DNA of 64,000 nt from Thalassia testudinum (taxonomy: Eukaryota > Streptophyta > Magnoliopsida > Alismatales > Hydrocharitaceae). Where the stretch lies: contig JAZHRO010000024.1 in NCBI GenBank assembly GCA_037157565.1, positions 9,616,501-9,680,500 on the forward strand, given 5' to 3'. Below, one piece after another: positions 54,891 through 64,000 of the stretch (within the stretch, counting starts at the first letter, position 1; every line of letters starts with the position of its first letter). Below the pieces are notes generated by a model. It had not been told where the DNA came from, searched no databases, and was given only the letters and a program-made list of their open reading frames with translations. The position numbers were made by a program, and so were the translations under genes.

Positions 54891-55104
54891 GTAATGGGAT
54901 TAAGGCAATGATATGCTTTGTAGTGTGGTGTATAACCAAGGAATATTTATAGGGAGGAGCGTGGTTGGAGTTTATGTTTGTTGTATGGCCTTAGAAGGGG
55001 ATACCAGGCACAACCAAATGTGTTCAGAAATAGTTAGTCGGGTTTGAGATTAAAGAGTATATATGGTGGAATATGTTTGGCGGTAGGTGATGGGAGATAA
55101 TTGA
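54891..55104 (-). repeat. Right copy of the repeat flanking element F
   Basis: Second copy of 49680-49884, with an extra 24 bases near 55003-55027 (ccaggcacaaccaaatgtgt...). The minus strand reads LINYLPSPTAKHI, an integrase-end block of element G. Confidence 0.88.
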
Positions 55105-55660
55105 TAAGGCAACTATGTGCAAGGCCAAGGACCAATATCGCAAAGGTACTCCAGAATGGTTAAGCAAGGCCAATGCCATTTCAGTGAGATGCCTGTTTTT
55201 GTGCTCAGCCAAGCCATTTTGCTCTGGCGTATAAGGAGCCAAAATGCAATACAGAACACCATGGGATGCACACCAAGATCTGATGTAATTGTATTCAGCA
55301 CCACCATTTGTTTGTATAGCGTGAATGGCACATGGAATTGTGTTTTAACATAACTGACAAAATACTGAAAAGCCGGAGCCACTTGATCTTTAGTGTGGAG
55401 AGTGAAGATCCAAGTTATTTCCTAAAATTGTCAATGAACGTAACACAATATTCATGGCCTTGATAAGAGATATCCGAAGAAGTCCTTACATCTGAAAAGA
55501 TTAATTGAAATGGCTTGTTGCTGAATGTGTTAGTGCATCTTAGATGATGTCTATGCATTTTAGCTTCTTGACAAGCATCACAAAGGGAGCTAGAAGTAGA
55601 AGTATTGATAACAGGGAGGTGATAAATAGATATAACATTTTACACTATTGTTATTGTTGG
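55024..55660 (-). pseudogene. Element G integrase
   Basis: APYTPEQNGLAEHKNRHLTE followed by LLNHSGVPLRYWSLAL, the typical copia integrase core end. Upstream are CDACQEAKMHRH, DVRTSSD and FIDNFRK blocks in broken frames. Confidence 0.85.
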
Positions 55661-56462
55661 CGTGTCGTAGTTTGTTATGCCAAACTGAGATAGGAGCTTT
55701 TTCTGACAGTAACGCAGATGCAGAGGAGGAGTGCGACTTGGAGATAGGAGAAGGAAGCACATCTGATGGTAGCCAGACCTGATACAAGCCTTGAACCACT
55801 CAGCCTTTAAGCAGAGGTCTCTTTGAACGGAGGTCCTCAACAACCAGATGCTGTGGGTAGATCTTGAAATAACATTGATTATCATTAGTGAATCTGTATT
55901 TCGACATGAGGTTCTTGGAGGCATCGGGCACACAGAGAATATTCGACATAGACAGTGGCTTAACAGGCGTAGAAATAATTTTCGAGCCAACGCAACTAAA
56001 GTATGCACCTTGGCCATTGGCAAATTGGACTTTATCAGGACCTTGGTACTCCTAAGAGAGGTCCATATCAGCAAATGAATTGATTAGGTGATGTGAGGCT
56101 CTAGAATCTGCATGCCAAAGCCGAGGAGAGACGGCATCTGCTGCATTTGCTTGAGGAGGATCAGTTTTGTCATGGTAGTGGAAACATGCTACTGCAGTAT
56201 GGTTTGTGCGTCTACAGATTTGGCATTGGTTTGAAGCAGAATAATTACTACGATCACATTCATTGGAGAAGAACTTGGAGGAACGCCCAGGTGTAAAAGA
56301 AGTTGTCTGAAAGCTACAGCCTTGAGTGAAATGCCCCTTAGACCCTTGGCCAAAACCTCCTCGCAAGTGAGGGGCACAGGAGACTTGATTAACCTCAATA
56401 ATATTTTGAGGAGTTTGATTACGCTGCTTGTGAGCCAAGAGCAGTCCTAGAACATCATCCAA
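55660..56462 (-). pseudogene. Element G zinc knuckle and protease
   Basis: CQICRRTNHTAVAC (C-x2-C-x4-H-x4-C) near 56205-56250, then WHADSRASHHLINSFADMDL, where the protease active-site D-S-G-A has become D-S-R-A. The remnant of the gag-pre-integrase region follows. Confidence 0.82.
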
Positions 56463-57074
56463 GGAGGAAATGGTGCTTCGACTTTGGTGATTGTGACAAC
56501 AAAGTCATAATCAGGACCAAGTCCATTTAGGAGAGAGAATATGATCCTCATCAAGTATAGGCCTACCATAGATGGTGAGATTTGTGGCTGTATCTTGGGC
56601 TTGAGCTACATGGTCACTGATGAAGGAATCACCTTTCTTCAAGGTGTTAAGAGGAGAGTGGAATTGGAGAACTTGAGAGAGTGACTGTGTGGTGAAGTAA
56701 CGTTCAAGAAATACCTATACCTCACATGTGGTCTTGAATCGAGAAATTTGAGTGCAGATACGTTCAGTGGATGAGGAAAGCAACCGGTTTAGAACGAGCT
56801 GATTGCGCTGTTTCCACTTTGAGTAAGAGGGATTAATACCAGAGGGTTGTCCATCAGCATCAGTCAGAAATTGAGCTGGAGGTGTATCAGATCCATCAAC
56901 GATGCCTATCAAATCATAAGCATTAAGAATTGGCTCTAATTGAGCCTTTGACAATTGATAGTTTGTGGACGATAACTTGAATGGAGCAGAGTTATAGATC
57001 GTTACTGATGGTGATCCAGACTCCTGTCCATTAGAGGAATCCACACAGGTGCTCAGGGCTGATTGAGAGGCCAT
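56463..57074 (-). pseudogene. Element G gag
   Basis: Starts MASQSALSTC at 57074. FKLSSTNYQLSKAQLEPIL and IVDGSDTPPAQFL are the copia gag start (Retrofit/Ale-like in style), followed by WKQRNQLVLNRLLSS. A stop at 56715 truncates it. Confidence 0.82.
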
Positions 57075-57126
57075 CAGGATCGGTAAAGGTGATGAGCTAG
57101 TTGCTTATCAGAGCATCTGATACCAT

Positions 57127-57337
57127 ATTACGGTATAGTTGGAATGGTTTTCTGGAAAACTGAATGTGTTGTTATTATGTATTACTTATGACAATGTGAG
57201 ATATTTATAGGTGTATTACTTACAATGTAACCAGCAGAAATGGTCCACATCACCACCGGACAGAGGTTGTTGCAATGGCTGTCCAATTTGTTGTGTGCGT
57301 CAGGAAGGTTGTTGCAATGGCGGGATGTTGATTATCA
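57127..57337 (-). repeat. Element G 5' LTR
   Basis: About 211 bp. Starts TGATAATCAACATCC (minus, 57337), matching the 3' LTR start TGATAACCAACATCC at 47761. TATA-like tataaatat near 57203-57211. Confidence 0.82.
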
Positions 57338-58432
57338 AAACGGGAATGTGGGATAAACCAACTACAAAAAAGTTATCCCATAGAGTCCATCACTGTCACC
57401 AGACTAGGCCTAATTGACTGGTGTATATGTTTATGCTTGCCTTGGATACAAAAGTGTTGTTTTAGTCGGGAACCATACTGAAGGAAAATTGATCTGGGGC
57501 TGGTGGTCTGATTGATTGCGGAGGAGTGGATGTGATTTTAGATGGCATGCATTTCTAAATGGAACTTCTTTGTTAGATATGCCTGAAAGATCCCCTTTGC
57601 GAAGACTTTTTGGATGAAGCATGTGGCTGTAGATGTGTTGGCATGGAATACAACCATTCCACTAGTTGCACATGGCCAGCTGCTAGGTTGGTGAAATATC
57701 TTGATCACTTTGTGCTTAAGTTTGATTGATTGATTTAGTCTATGTTGCTAGTGGTAACTGAAAAGATTCGATCAAGGCTGTGATTTTGTCTTATTGCTAT
57801 TGGATTGTTGGTGAGATGGGAGTTTCTTGTACTTATATAATCAGATCTCTTGTTGCAGGATCTCTTGATCTTGATATTCCATCTTTGATTTGAATAGATT
57901 AGATTAGATTTCAAGGGAATTCATAGATGGACCTCATCAACATGTTATGGAATGTCTATTAAACATTGTTATATTCTATATATGATGAGTGGGAAAATGA
58001 ACTGATATGATGTAGACGGCTGCATCTGCACTGCATGATACGTGAAATCTAATATTGCAAGTAACTATTGGCGAGGGAAAATTTTTGTTCCTTGGTCCTT
58101 TTTTGTACACTTTAGGGGGTTGCTTTTATGTACCTTGAAGTACACGTCTATCTCACACTGACTTGTAAAGGCTCCTTTTGGAGTTTCGTGGTGAATTCTA
58201 CTCTTCAGATAGATCTACATTTCTCTTATTATTTACATGGATCTGACAGCCCCTTTGCTTATGCTCACGTTGCTCAAGTCTATTTTCTGTGTTCATTGTT
58301 GGCTATGAGAGACGACACTGGGATGAGACGACACTGGGATGATTTGTTCTCAAAGATTACATTTCTCAAGATATAACCTGTGCAACTACTTGTATTATCT
58401 TATCCTCAAGGAAACACTTTCCAGTGGAGATA
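57338..58432. other. Unassigned, apparently low-copy DNA
   Basis: There is no supported ORF and no terminal repeats. A fragment near 57350-57415 resembles the GCCTAGTTT MITE. A 15-bp unit (gagacgacactggga) is directly repeated at about 58309-58338. T-rich composition and a ttgttgcag acceptor-like site near 57856 would fit intron sequence, but nothing proves it. Confidence 0.5.
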
Positions 58433-58576
58433 GTTAGGATAAACAAACGACTTGATTTTCATTAGGAAACCTTAACACATCTTTTATAGAGGAGGTGAAA
58501 CGAAAAATAATGATGGAGATCCATATAGAAATAGAAAAATAAAAATATAACGGTGGGAGGCCTACAACACTCCCTC

Positions 58577-59200
58577 TCAAGCTGGAACATAGATATTTAT
58601 CATGTTTAGCTTATTACAACATGTGTCAAAAAAAGCTCTGGCCAATGGCTTAATGAATACATTTGCAGTCTGATCATCAGAAGTGGCAGCTGTAGTATAG
58701 ATGATGCCCCTCTCAATTAAGTTACGAGTGTAATGACAATCCACCTCCATGTGTTTTGTCCTCTCGTGAAACATGAGATTATTTGCAATGTATGCTGCGG
58801 CTCTATTGTTACACCACATCTCCATAGGTAACTGAGTCTGAACATGCAAGTCTTGTAATACAGCCTATATCCACATCATCTCTGCTGTTGTTTGAGCCAT
58901 AGCTCGATACTCAGACTCTGCACTTGACTTGGATACCATAGCCTGCTTCTTGCTCCTCCATGTCACAAGATTTCTAGCTACATAACTGTAGAAACCAGTC
59001 ATGGATTTTCTGTCTGCAAGGCATCCCACATAGTCGGCATCAGAATAACTAACTTGCATAGGTGATCCTCTCTTGAATAATAAACCTCTACTAGGTGCCT
59101 TTTTAAGGTACCTAAGAACTTGCATTGCAATCTCTCAATGTTGCCTAGTAGGCTTGCTCATAAATTGACTCAATTTTCCAACAGCTAATAAAATATCTAG
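58577..59200 (-). pseudogene. Element I RNase H
   Basis: SYSDADYVGCLADRKSMTGF, TWRSKKQAMVSKSSAESEYR, then a TAG stop after MMWI, and NNLMFHERTKHMEVDCHYTR. The catalytic DADY is intact. Confidence 0.88.
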
Positions 59201-59214
59201 CTTGGTAATAATAA

Positions 59215-59961
59215 GGTAAAGTAGTTTACCAATAAGCTATCAATCTGATCTGCTATCTACCTGAGGAGACCCTACATCATATAGATGTCCTTTAGGATCC
59301 ATAGGAATATTGGCAGGCTTGGCATCCAACATTCTTGTGTCCTTAAGAAGGTTAATAACATATTTCTGTTGGGAAATCATAATCTCATCCTTGCCATGGG
59401 CCACCTCGATGCCAAGGAAGTATCTCAAAGTTCCTAAATCAGTCATAACAAACTTGTTTGCCAAAGTTTGCTTTACCTATTGTATCCCTGCTATATCTCT
59501 AGAAATAATAATATCATCTACATACACAAGTAATACCACGACCCCCTTATTACTTTTCCTGACAAATAGAGAGTGATCAGCATAAGACTGCTGGAATCCA
59601 ATGTCATGCACCACCTCAGACAACTTTTGGAACCAAACTCGGGGACTTTGTTTAAGACCATAAATGGCCTTCTAAAGTTTACGCACACACACTCCCCCTT
59701 AGTCTCAAATCTAGGGAGCTGCTGCATATAGACCTCCTCTTGCAAATCACCATATGAAAAGGTAATTTTGACATCTAGCTGATATAAATCCCAATCACAA
59801 TGTGCTACAACTGAAAGAAGAATATGAACTGTAGGTAGTCTGGCCACTGGAGAAAAGGTGTCAAAAAAATCTACTCCATAAGTTTAAGTAAATCCTTTGG
59901 CAACCAGGCGGGCTTTATACTGTGATATTGACCCGTCAGAATTATATTGGAGAGTGAAGAC
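59215..59961 (-). pseudogene. Element I reverse transcriptase
   Basis: VARLPTVHILLSV, QLDVKITFSYGDLQEEVYMQ, then a frame change. YVDDIIIS is readable at about 59518-59530 in another frame, followed by DLGTLRYFLGIEVAH. It is better preserved than F at the catalytic box but still broken. Confidence 0.86.
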
Positions 59962-61290
59962 TCATCTGCATCCAGCAACATGGGCTCTAGCAAGTAAGGA
60001 AGTAAGCTCCCAAGTGCCTTGGGATCGAAGAGCAGCCATCTCATCCTCTATGGCTTGCTGGTGACTGGTAGGAACAATAGTGGCCTTCAGTGCTGTAGTA
60101 AACATAGCAAATGATCGTCTAAGATTAACAATATGAGGATCATTAGGAATGCGATATTTAGATGGGTACGAACGTGGAACCTTCCTAATGGTAATAGGCT
60201 GATCTACATTAGGATCAGCAACAGAATCATCAGGGCTAGAATCTTCATATAGACTTGCAGAATCATCATGGGAAGAAGGATTAGTATCCTCAAGATGTAC
60301 TTGTGTACTCGAGGAGGGAGGTGGCACTGGGGAAGGAGAGGGGGGTCTCTGTCTGTAAGAAACAGGCAAGGTGTACACATGAAGTGGCTGATTGTATCTA
60401 GGAGGCTTTGCACCTGTATCAACTGGAGCAGAAGTGACTGGTATCTCTTCTAGCTGGACTGGGGGAACAAGCATAGGCACACATTCTATATTAGCAGTGA
60501 TGTCATGCCCTGCCATGGAGAAATAGGGGATCTTCTCATAGAAAGTCACATCTGCACTAACAAAGTGACGTCTGGTTTGACCATCATAACATCTATAACA
60601 GCACGGGGTGAAAGCTTATTATGTCTTGGATCATGTATATGGACGAAAGCAACACACCCAAAAATTTTGGGTGGCACATGAAATAATTCTCTATCAGGAA
60701 AAAAATCTGCCACGGCACTTGATCCTGGACAGCGAAATTTGGCGGTCGATTAATTAAGTAGCAGACTGTAAGTATAGCATCACCACAAAATCTGGAAGGA
60801 ACATTGCGACGAATCATAAGAGTGTGTGCCACATTTGACAAGTGTCTATGTCTCCTTTGAGCTACCCCATTTTGCTGAGAAGTATGGGGGCAACTAGTTT
60901 GATGAATAATTCCATACATACAATAAAAGGATTGCAAATGCACTATAAGAAATTCTTTTTCATTATCAGATAGTAGAAAACTGATTCTTTATTTGAATGA
61001 TAAAAGATTCAATCACACTACCAACTTCTGTCTTATTTTTCAACAAAAATAACCAAGACATCATGGAGAAATTATCAACAATCACCAAGTAATATTTATG
61101 ACTCAATCGGTCAAGTACACGACTAGGCCCTATATGTCTATATGAATTAAATCAAAACATGTAGACAAACTAGTAGAAAAATTAGCAGAAAAACTCTTCT
61201 TGTGATGTTTGCCCAGTTGGCACACCTCACAAGTAATCTGGGCAGCATGTACTATATGGGGAATCACATGCCGTAGCCTATCCAGAGAAG
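59962..61290 (-). pseudogene. Element I integrase and linker
   Basis: HPSLDRLRHVIPH and CEVCQLGKHHKKSFSANF near 61130-61290. The core block HTSQQNGVAQRRHRHLSNVA is at 60943-60840. A 195-residue linker ORF (60549-59962) parallels F's 52780-53240. Confidence 0.87.
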
Positions 61291-61788
61291 GGTGTTGAAA
61301 TGATCCTTCCCAAGGGCCGTGGGGCCATTTTCTGAAATTTAGGGGGGTTGTTGCAATTTGTAACCCCCTGGATTTCTTATTTGAGGGGTTCTGTGGATAA
61401 AAGAGGCTCTTGCGGGGCATTTCTTGCAAAATGCCTCGACCCCACCTACACTCATGCACACCCCTAAACCCTAAACCCTCCTCTCTATTTAAACCCCTTG
61501 CCTCAATTTCCAAGCCACCTACCCTCTCCCATTTCCTCCTTGCGGCGCACACCAGCACCTTCCTTTCCCCCCTTCCCTTCCGTGTATTCCTTGCCCGCAC
61601 AAGGAGCTCTAGCTGTGGGAGCTTGAGTGCCCAAGGAGCTTGGGCGAGCTGACGATAAGGCTTGGAGGGAGGGCGTACATGCGAAGTTGAGGGAGCGCCA
61701 TTGCTGCTATAACTCCTAGTGTAGGGGGGTTGATTTCGCGAGGAGAAGGCTCGTGGACGGTTCTGCGGAGTCATTTTTCTGCAGAACC

Positions 61789-61850
61789 AGACATCTGGGG
61801 AGTCCAACAGACGTCTGATGGGACATCCAGAGATGTCACCAAACGTCTGA
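61789..61850. promoter_or_regulatory. 20-12-20 palindrome quartet (A6, first)
   Basis: Cores at 61791 (acat), 61811, 61823 (acat) and 61843. Donor-like TAG|GTAACG follows with GT at 61869. Confidence 0.78.
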
Positions 61851-62032
61851 TACCGCGTAAAATCTTAGGTAACGCCCTATTTGAGACATGCGCAATTTTC
61901 GATGTATTGTTCCCTGCCCAGTAGGCGTAAGACTGAGCGCCTTGGTGTGTGTGTGCTGCACAGGGTGTGGGTGCTTCCCACAAGGAGAGGAAGGTTCATG
62001 AATGGCTTTGGCAGAGATTTTCTCCGCAGATC

Positions 62033-62095
62033 AGACGTCTGTATCTCTTAACAAACGTTTGACCGGACGTCCGGAGGTAGCACCAGATGTCCGAT
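62033..62095. promoter_or_regulatory. 20-12-20 palindrome quartet (A6, second)
   Basis: Cores at 62035, 62055, 62067 and 62087 (atgt). G|GTAAGG follows with GT at 62112. Confidence 0.8.
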
Positions 62096-62226
62096 AAAGC
62101 AGATTCAAATGGTAAGGTTCTGTTCGCTTGTATATTTCATACGTGTTGTCTGCGAGTGACTGTACGTCACTGTGCGCATGTAGGGCCGTTGGGAAGAGGG
62201 GCAAGTACGGCTCCCCATACACTTTA

Positions 62227-62336
62227 GGACGCCTGGACATCTCTTCAGACGACTGATACCCGTCCCAGACGTTTGAGTACATTGCCAGACGTCTGGAAGA
62301 ACCCCTGGACTATCGTGAGGGGTTCCAGACGTCCAA
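62227..62336. promoter_or_regulatory. Six-site 20-bp palindrome ladder (A6)
   Basis: Cores or decayed cores at 62229, 62249, 62269, 62289, 62309 and 62329: five exact 20-bp steps. AAG|GTGAGC follows with GT at 62353. Confidence 0.85.
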
Positions 62337-64000
62337 TTTCAACGAACGTAAGGTGAGCATTCTGGTGTCGTTTAAGATGTCTGGAAGCTGCTCCAGACGT
62401 CTAATATCAGCCTGTTTGGAATATTCTAGGTATCAGGCGGCCGGTCCAGCTGGACCAGCCTGCCTGATCCGGTTTAGAAGAATCGGGAAGTGTGTTTGGG
62501 CTGGTTCAAGGCTCAAACGAGGTTGATTTTCGCAAATGAAGTACCGTCGGCTTTCTATCATATTTTCCAATGTGATGGAGCTTTGTTCTAATTGTTTTGA
62601 GTGCATTCCTCTCATGTGAGATGGTAGAAATGTGTGGTTTGACCGTTCATGTTAAATAGGTCATTCGTTCGTGGTGTGCACGGGACCTGCAGAGGCTGCG
62701 AGGTTCGCCGTTTGTGCCCCCACACCTCTAGGTTACCCTGGTAGAGTGATTTTTCTATGCCCTGTGAATTATATAATTGAAGTGAATGTTACATTAGAAC
62801 TATTGATTAAACCCTTAGGATGTGCAATGAATCCTAGGGCTAAGATAAAGGAATATGCATTATTTGAATGCTTAAGCTGTTGTGATGTTTCCTGAATGTG
62901 GTAAATCATGAGCTACCTGTTTATAATTATTGAACAATGATTTGAACTGAAATATATGTTCTATCCTGTATAATGATCACTGAGATAATTACTGGATTGC
63001 GACATCATGAGCTACCTGCTATGTGTTTAATTAATCATGACATGAATAGAGATATATGGATGCTACGGAAATAAGGAAATCTATGCATGAACTCTACAGG
63101 GAATTTGAAAGGAAACTGAAACTGTGATGTAGAAAATCTATGACATGAAACATGTTGCTTACGGGTGGTTGTTCGGACTTACCAAGGGAAGTGAGTTGGC
63201 CCTCATGTATATGGTACCGAGGAGAGCAACTGTCCCTTAGTATGAAAGTGAGCTGACCCTTGTGTATGTAGTACTGAGGAGAGCTACTGTTCCTTTTGTA
63301 TAGGGGGAGCTAGCTGCCCTATGGGGGCCAGGGTTAGGACTGGCCCCCTTACACCGACTCCTGTTAAGGCCCACTGGGCAAACCGGGATAGTCGGGCGAG
63401 GGTATGCAAACTGTTGAGGGGCGAGACTCCTGTTCTGATCTGTTCTGTACTGTACGTTTGGGCGTACCTGCTAGCGGAAACAACTAACCGCGTGCCAGTG
63501 CGGGGTGGCTACCCGTGTGCTTATCGTGCGTGCCATAGTCACCGCTACGTCGTGACCGTGACCTTAGGGTGGCAGACCAAGTGTAAGACTACCACGGGGT
63601 GCTCTCTCGGTCAAGAGAGTGCCACGTGTACATCCTACATCGTGGGAAAAACTACAATCAAGATCGTTCCCTTAGGGAACATGAAGATCAAGAGACATTG
63701 TGGATCCTTGTTAGAAAACTGACTCATGAACACTAATAGTTGATTGGATAATTGGACAAATGCATTCTTAAAACTACTATTATTTACTATCTTTAAATGC
63801 TATAACTATTTTAAATATACCACTCTACTCAGCATTAGCTGACCATCGTCATATATAATCAGGAGTCAAGTAGCCAGCACCACCGACTATAGAGAGTGCT
63901 GGGCCCAGTCGAGCCCAGCCATAGTTCTACTTGTTCCTTTCCGTTTTCGCTACTTTCTGTTGTTAGTGAGTACTTCTGTCTTATGTTGAGAACTATTATC

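Larger units (their letters stand above)
47691..57337 (-). mobile_element. Element G, degenerate Ty1/copia element (interrupted by F)
   Basis: Minus orientation. 5' LTR at 57127-57337, primer site TGGTATCAGATGC just inside, then gag, protease, integrase (57100-54891), the F insertion, then RT and RNase H (49680-47775). A polypurine tract TTTGAGGAGGGG precedes a 3' LTR of which only about 70 bp remain (47691-47761), cut off where H begins. Confidence 0.85.
58433..61292 (-). mobile_element. Element I, Ty1/copia element of the F family, cut by A6
   Basis: Minus orientation. 3' LTR 58433-58569 and PPT TTGAGAGGGAG just inside. RNase H, RT and integrase follow in order up to 61292, where A6 is inserted inside the pre-integrase domain (HPSLDRL). 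The 5' part lies beyond the window. Confidence 0.9.
61293..64000 (+). mobile_element. LTR family A, copy A6 (runs off the window)
   Basis: Starts about 61293 (TGTTGAAATGATCC) inside element I's pre-integrase coding sequence. TATA-like ctctatttaaa is near 61470, followed by a GC-rich leader, palindrome modules and the conserved 3' block (about 63860-63925). It is not complete at 64000, so solo or full-length status is unknown. Like A5, it has no palindromes upstream of the TATA. The ORF at 63321-63722 lies in LTR sequence and is not a gene. Confidence 0.85.

Noticed and set aside
57211..57622. Small ORFs right of element G
   Set aside because: They fall in the G LTR and in AT-rich DNA without domains or splice support.
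61410..61652. ORF in the A6 leader
   Set aside because: Within LTR A, with no counterpart in A2 or A4. It crosses the TATA region.

Overview
The window is nuclear DNA from a flowering plant with a large, repeat-rich genome. The evidence is LTR retrotransposons nested several layers deep, Ty1/copia proteins of plant type, plant MITEs, a SINE, an L1-type LINE remnant and plant-type TATA promoters. I cannot fix the species. No intact host gene is visible. The only host-gene candidate is one short exon at 39746-39809 that resembles exon 1 of a SWEET sugar transporter. I saw no rRNA, tRNA gene, CRISPR array or prokaryotic feature.

The layout was worked out from TG...CA ends and 5-bp target-site duplications (TSDs). 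Family A is a solo LTR of about 2.65-2.70 kb, family B an LTR of about 1.75 kb, and C, D and J are related Gypsy-type LTRs. Nest 1 (1-8293): A5 (+) contains A1 (-, 370-5853, TSD GGGAA), which contains solo LTR D (-, 2944-5752, TSD ACGTC). From 8294 to about 12990 lies AT-rich DNA with a MITE (8755-9110), a LINE remnant (9250-10060), another MITE (11622-11933) and a SINE (12053-12203). Nest 2 (about 12990-38690): LTR remnant J contains A2 (+, 13525-30252, TSD GTTTA) and B3 (-, 30550-38219, TSD CCGCG). A2 contains B1 (15019-20011, TSD GAAAC) and solo LTR B2 (20232-29254, TSD TCTAC); B2 contains the two-LTR Gypsy-type element C (20885-28171, TSD GACGT). B3 contains solo LTR A4 (32706-35352, TSD CCCGG). 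From 38691 to 41090 lie a MITE, the candidate exon and a miniature LTR element (TRIM, 40180-40724). Nest 3 (41095-64000) is copia DNA: gag-only H (-) carrying full-length E (+) in one LTR; G (-) carrying F (+); I (-); and A6 (+), which interrupts I and runs off the window end.

The most striking signal is an array of degenerate CAGACGTCTG palindromes held at an exact 20-bp pitch. In family A they form six-site ladders and 20-12-20 quartets, downstream of the LTR TATA box and usually just before a consensus 5' splice-donor-like sequence. The same 20-12-20 and 20-22-20 quartets lie upstream of the TATA box in family B, a Sirevirus-like copia. Palindrome-rich LTRs and multiplied polypurine tracts are known in Sireviruses. 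The shared phased architecture in a second, apparently unrelated LTR family is what looks new.

Three two-LTR elements (B1/B3, C, H) encode only gag-like or unknown proteins and no polymerase, so they must have depended on partner elements. The copia elements E, F, G and I do carry polyproteins, but these are broken by stops, frameshifts or truncation.
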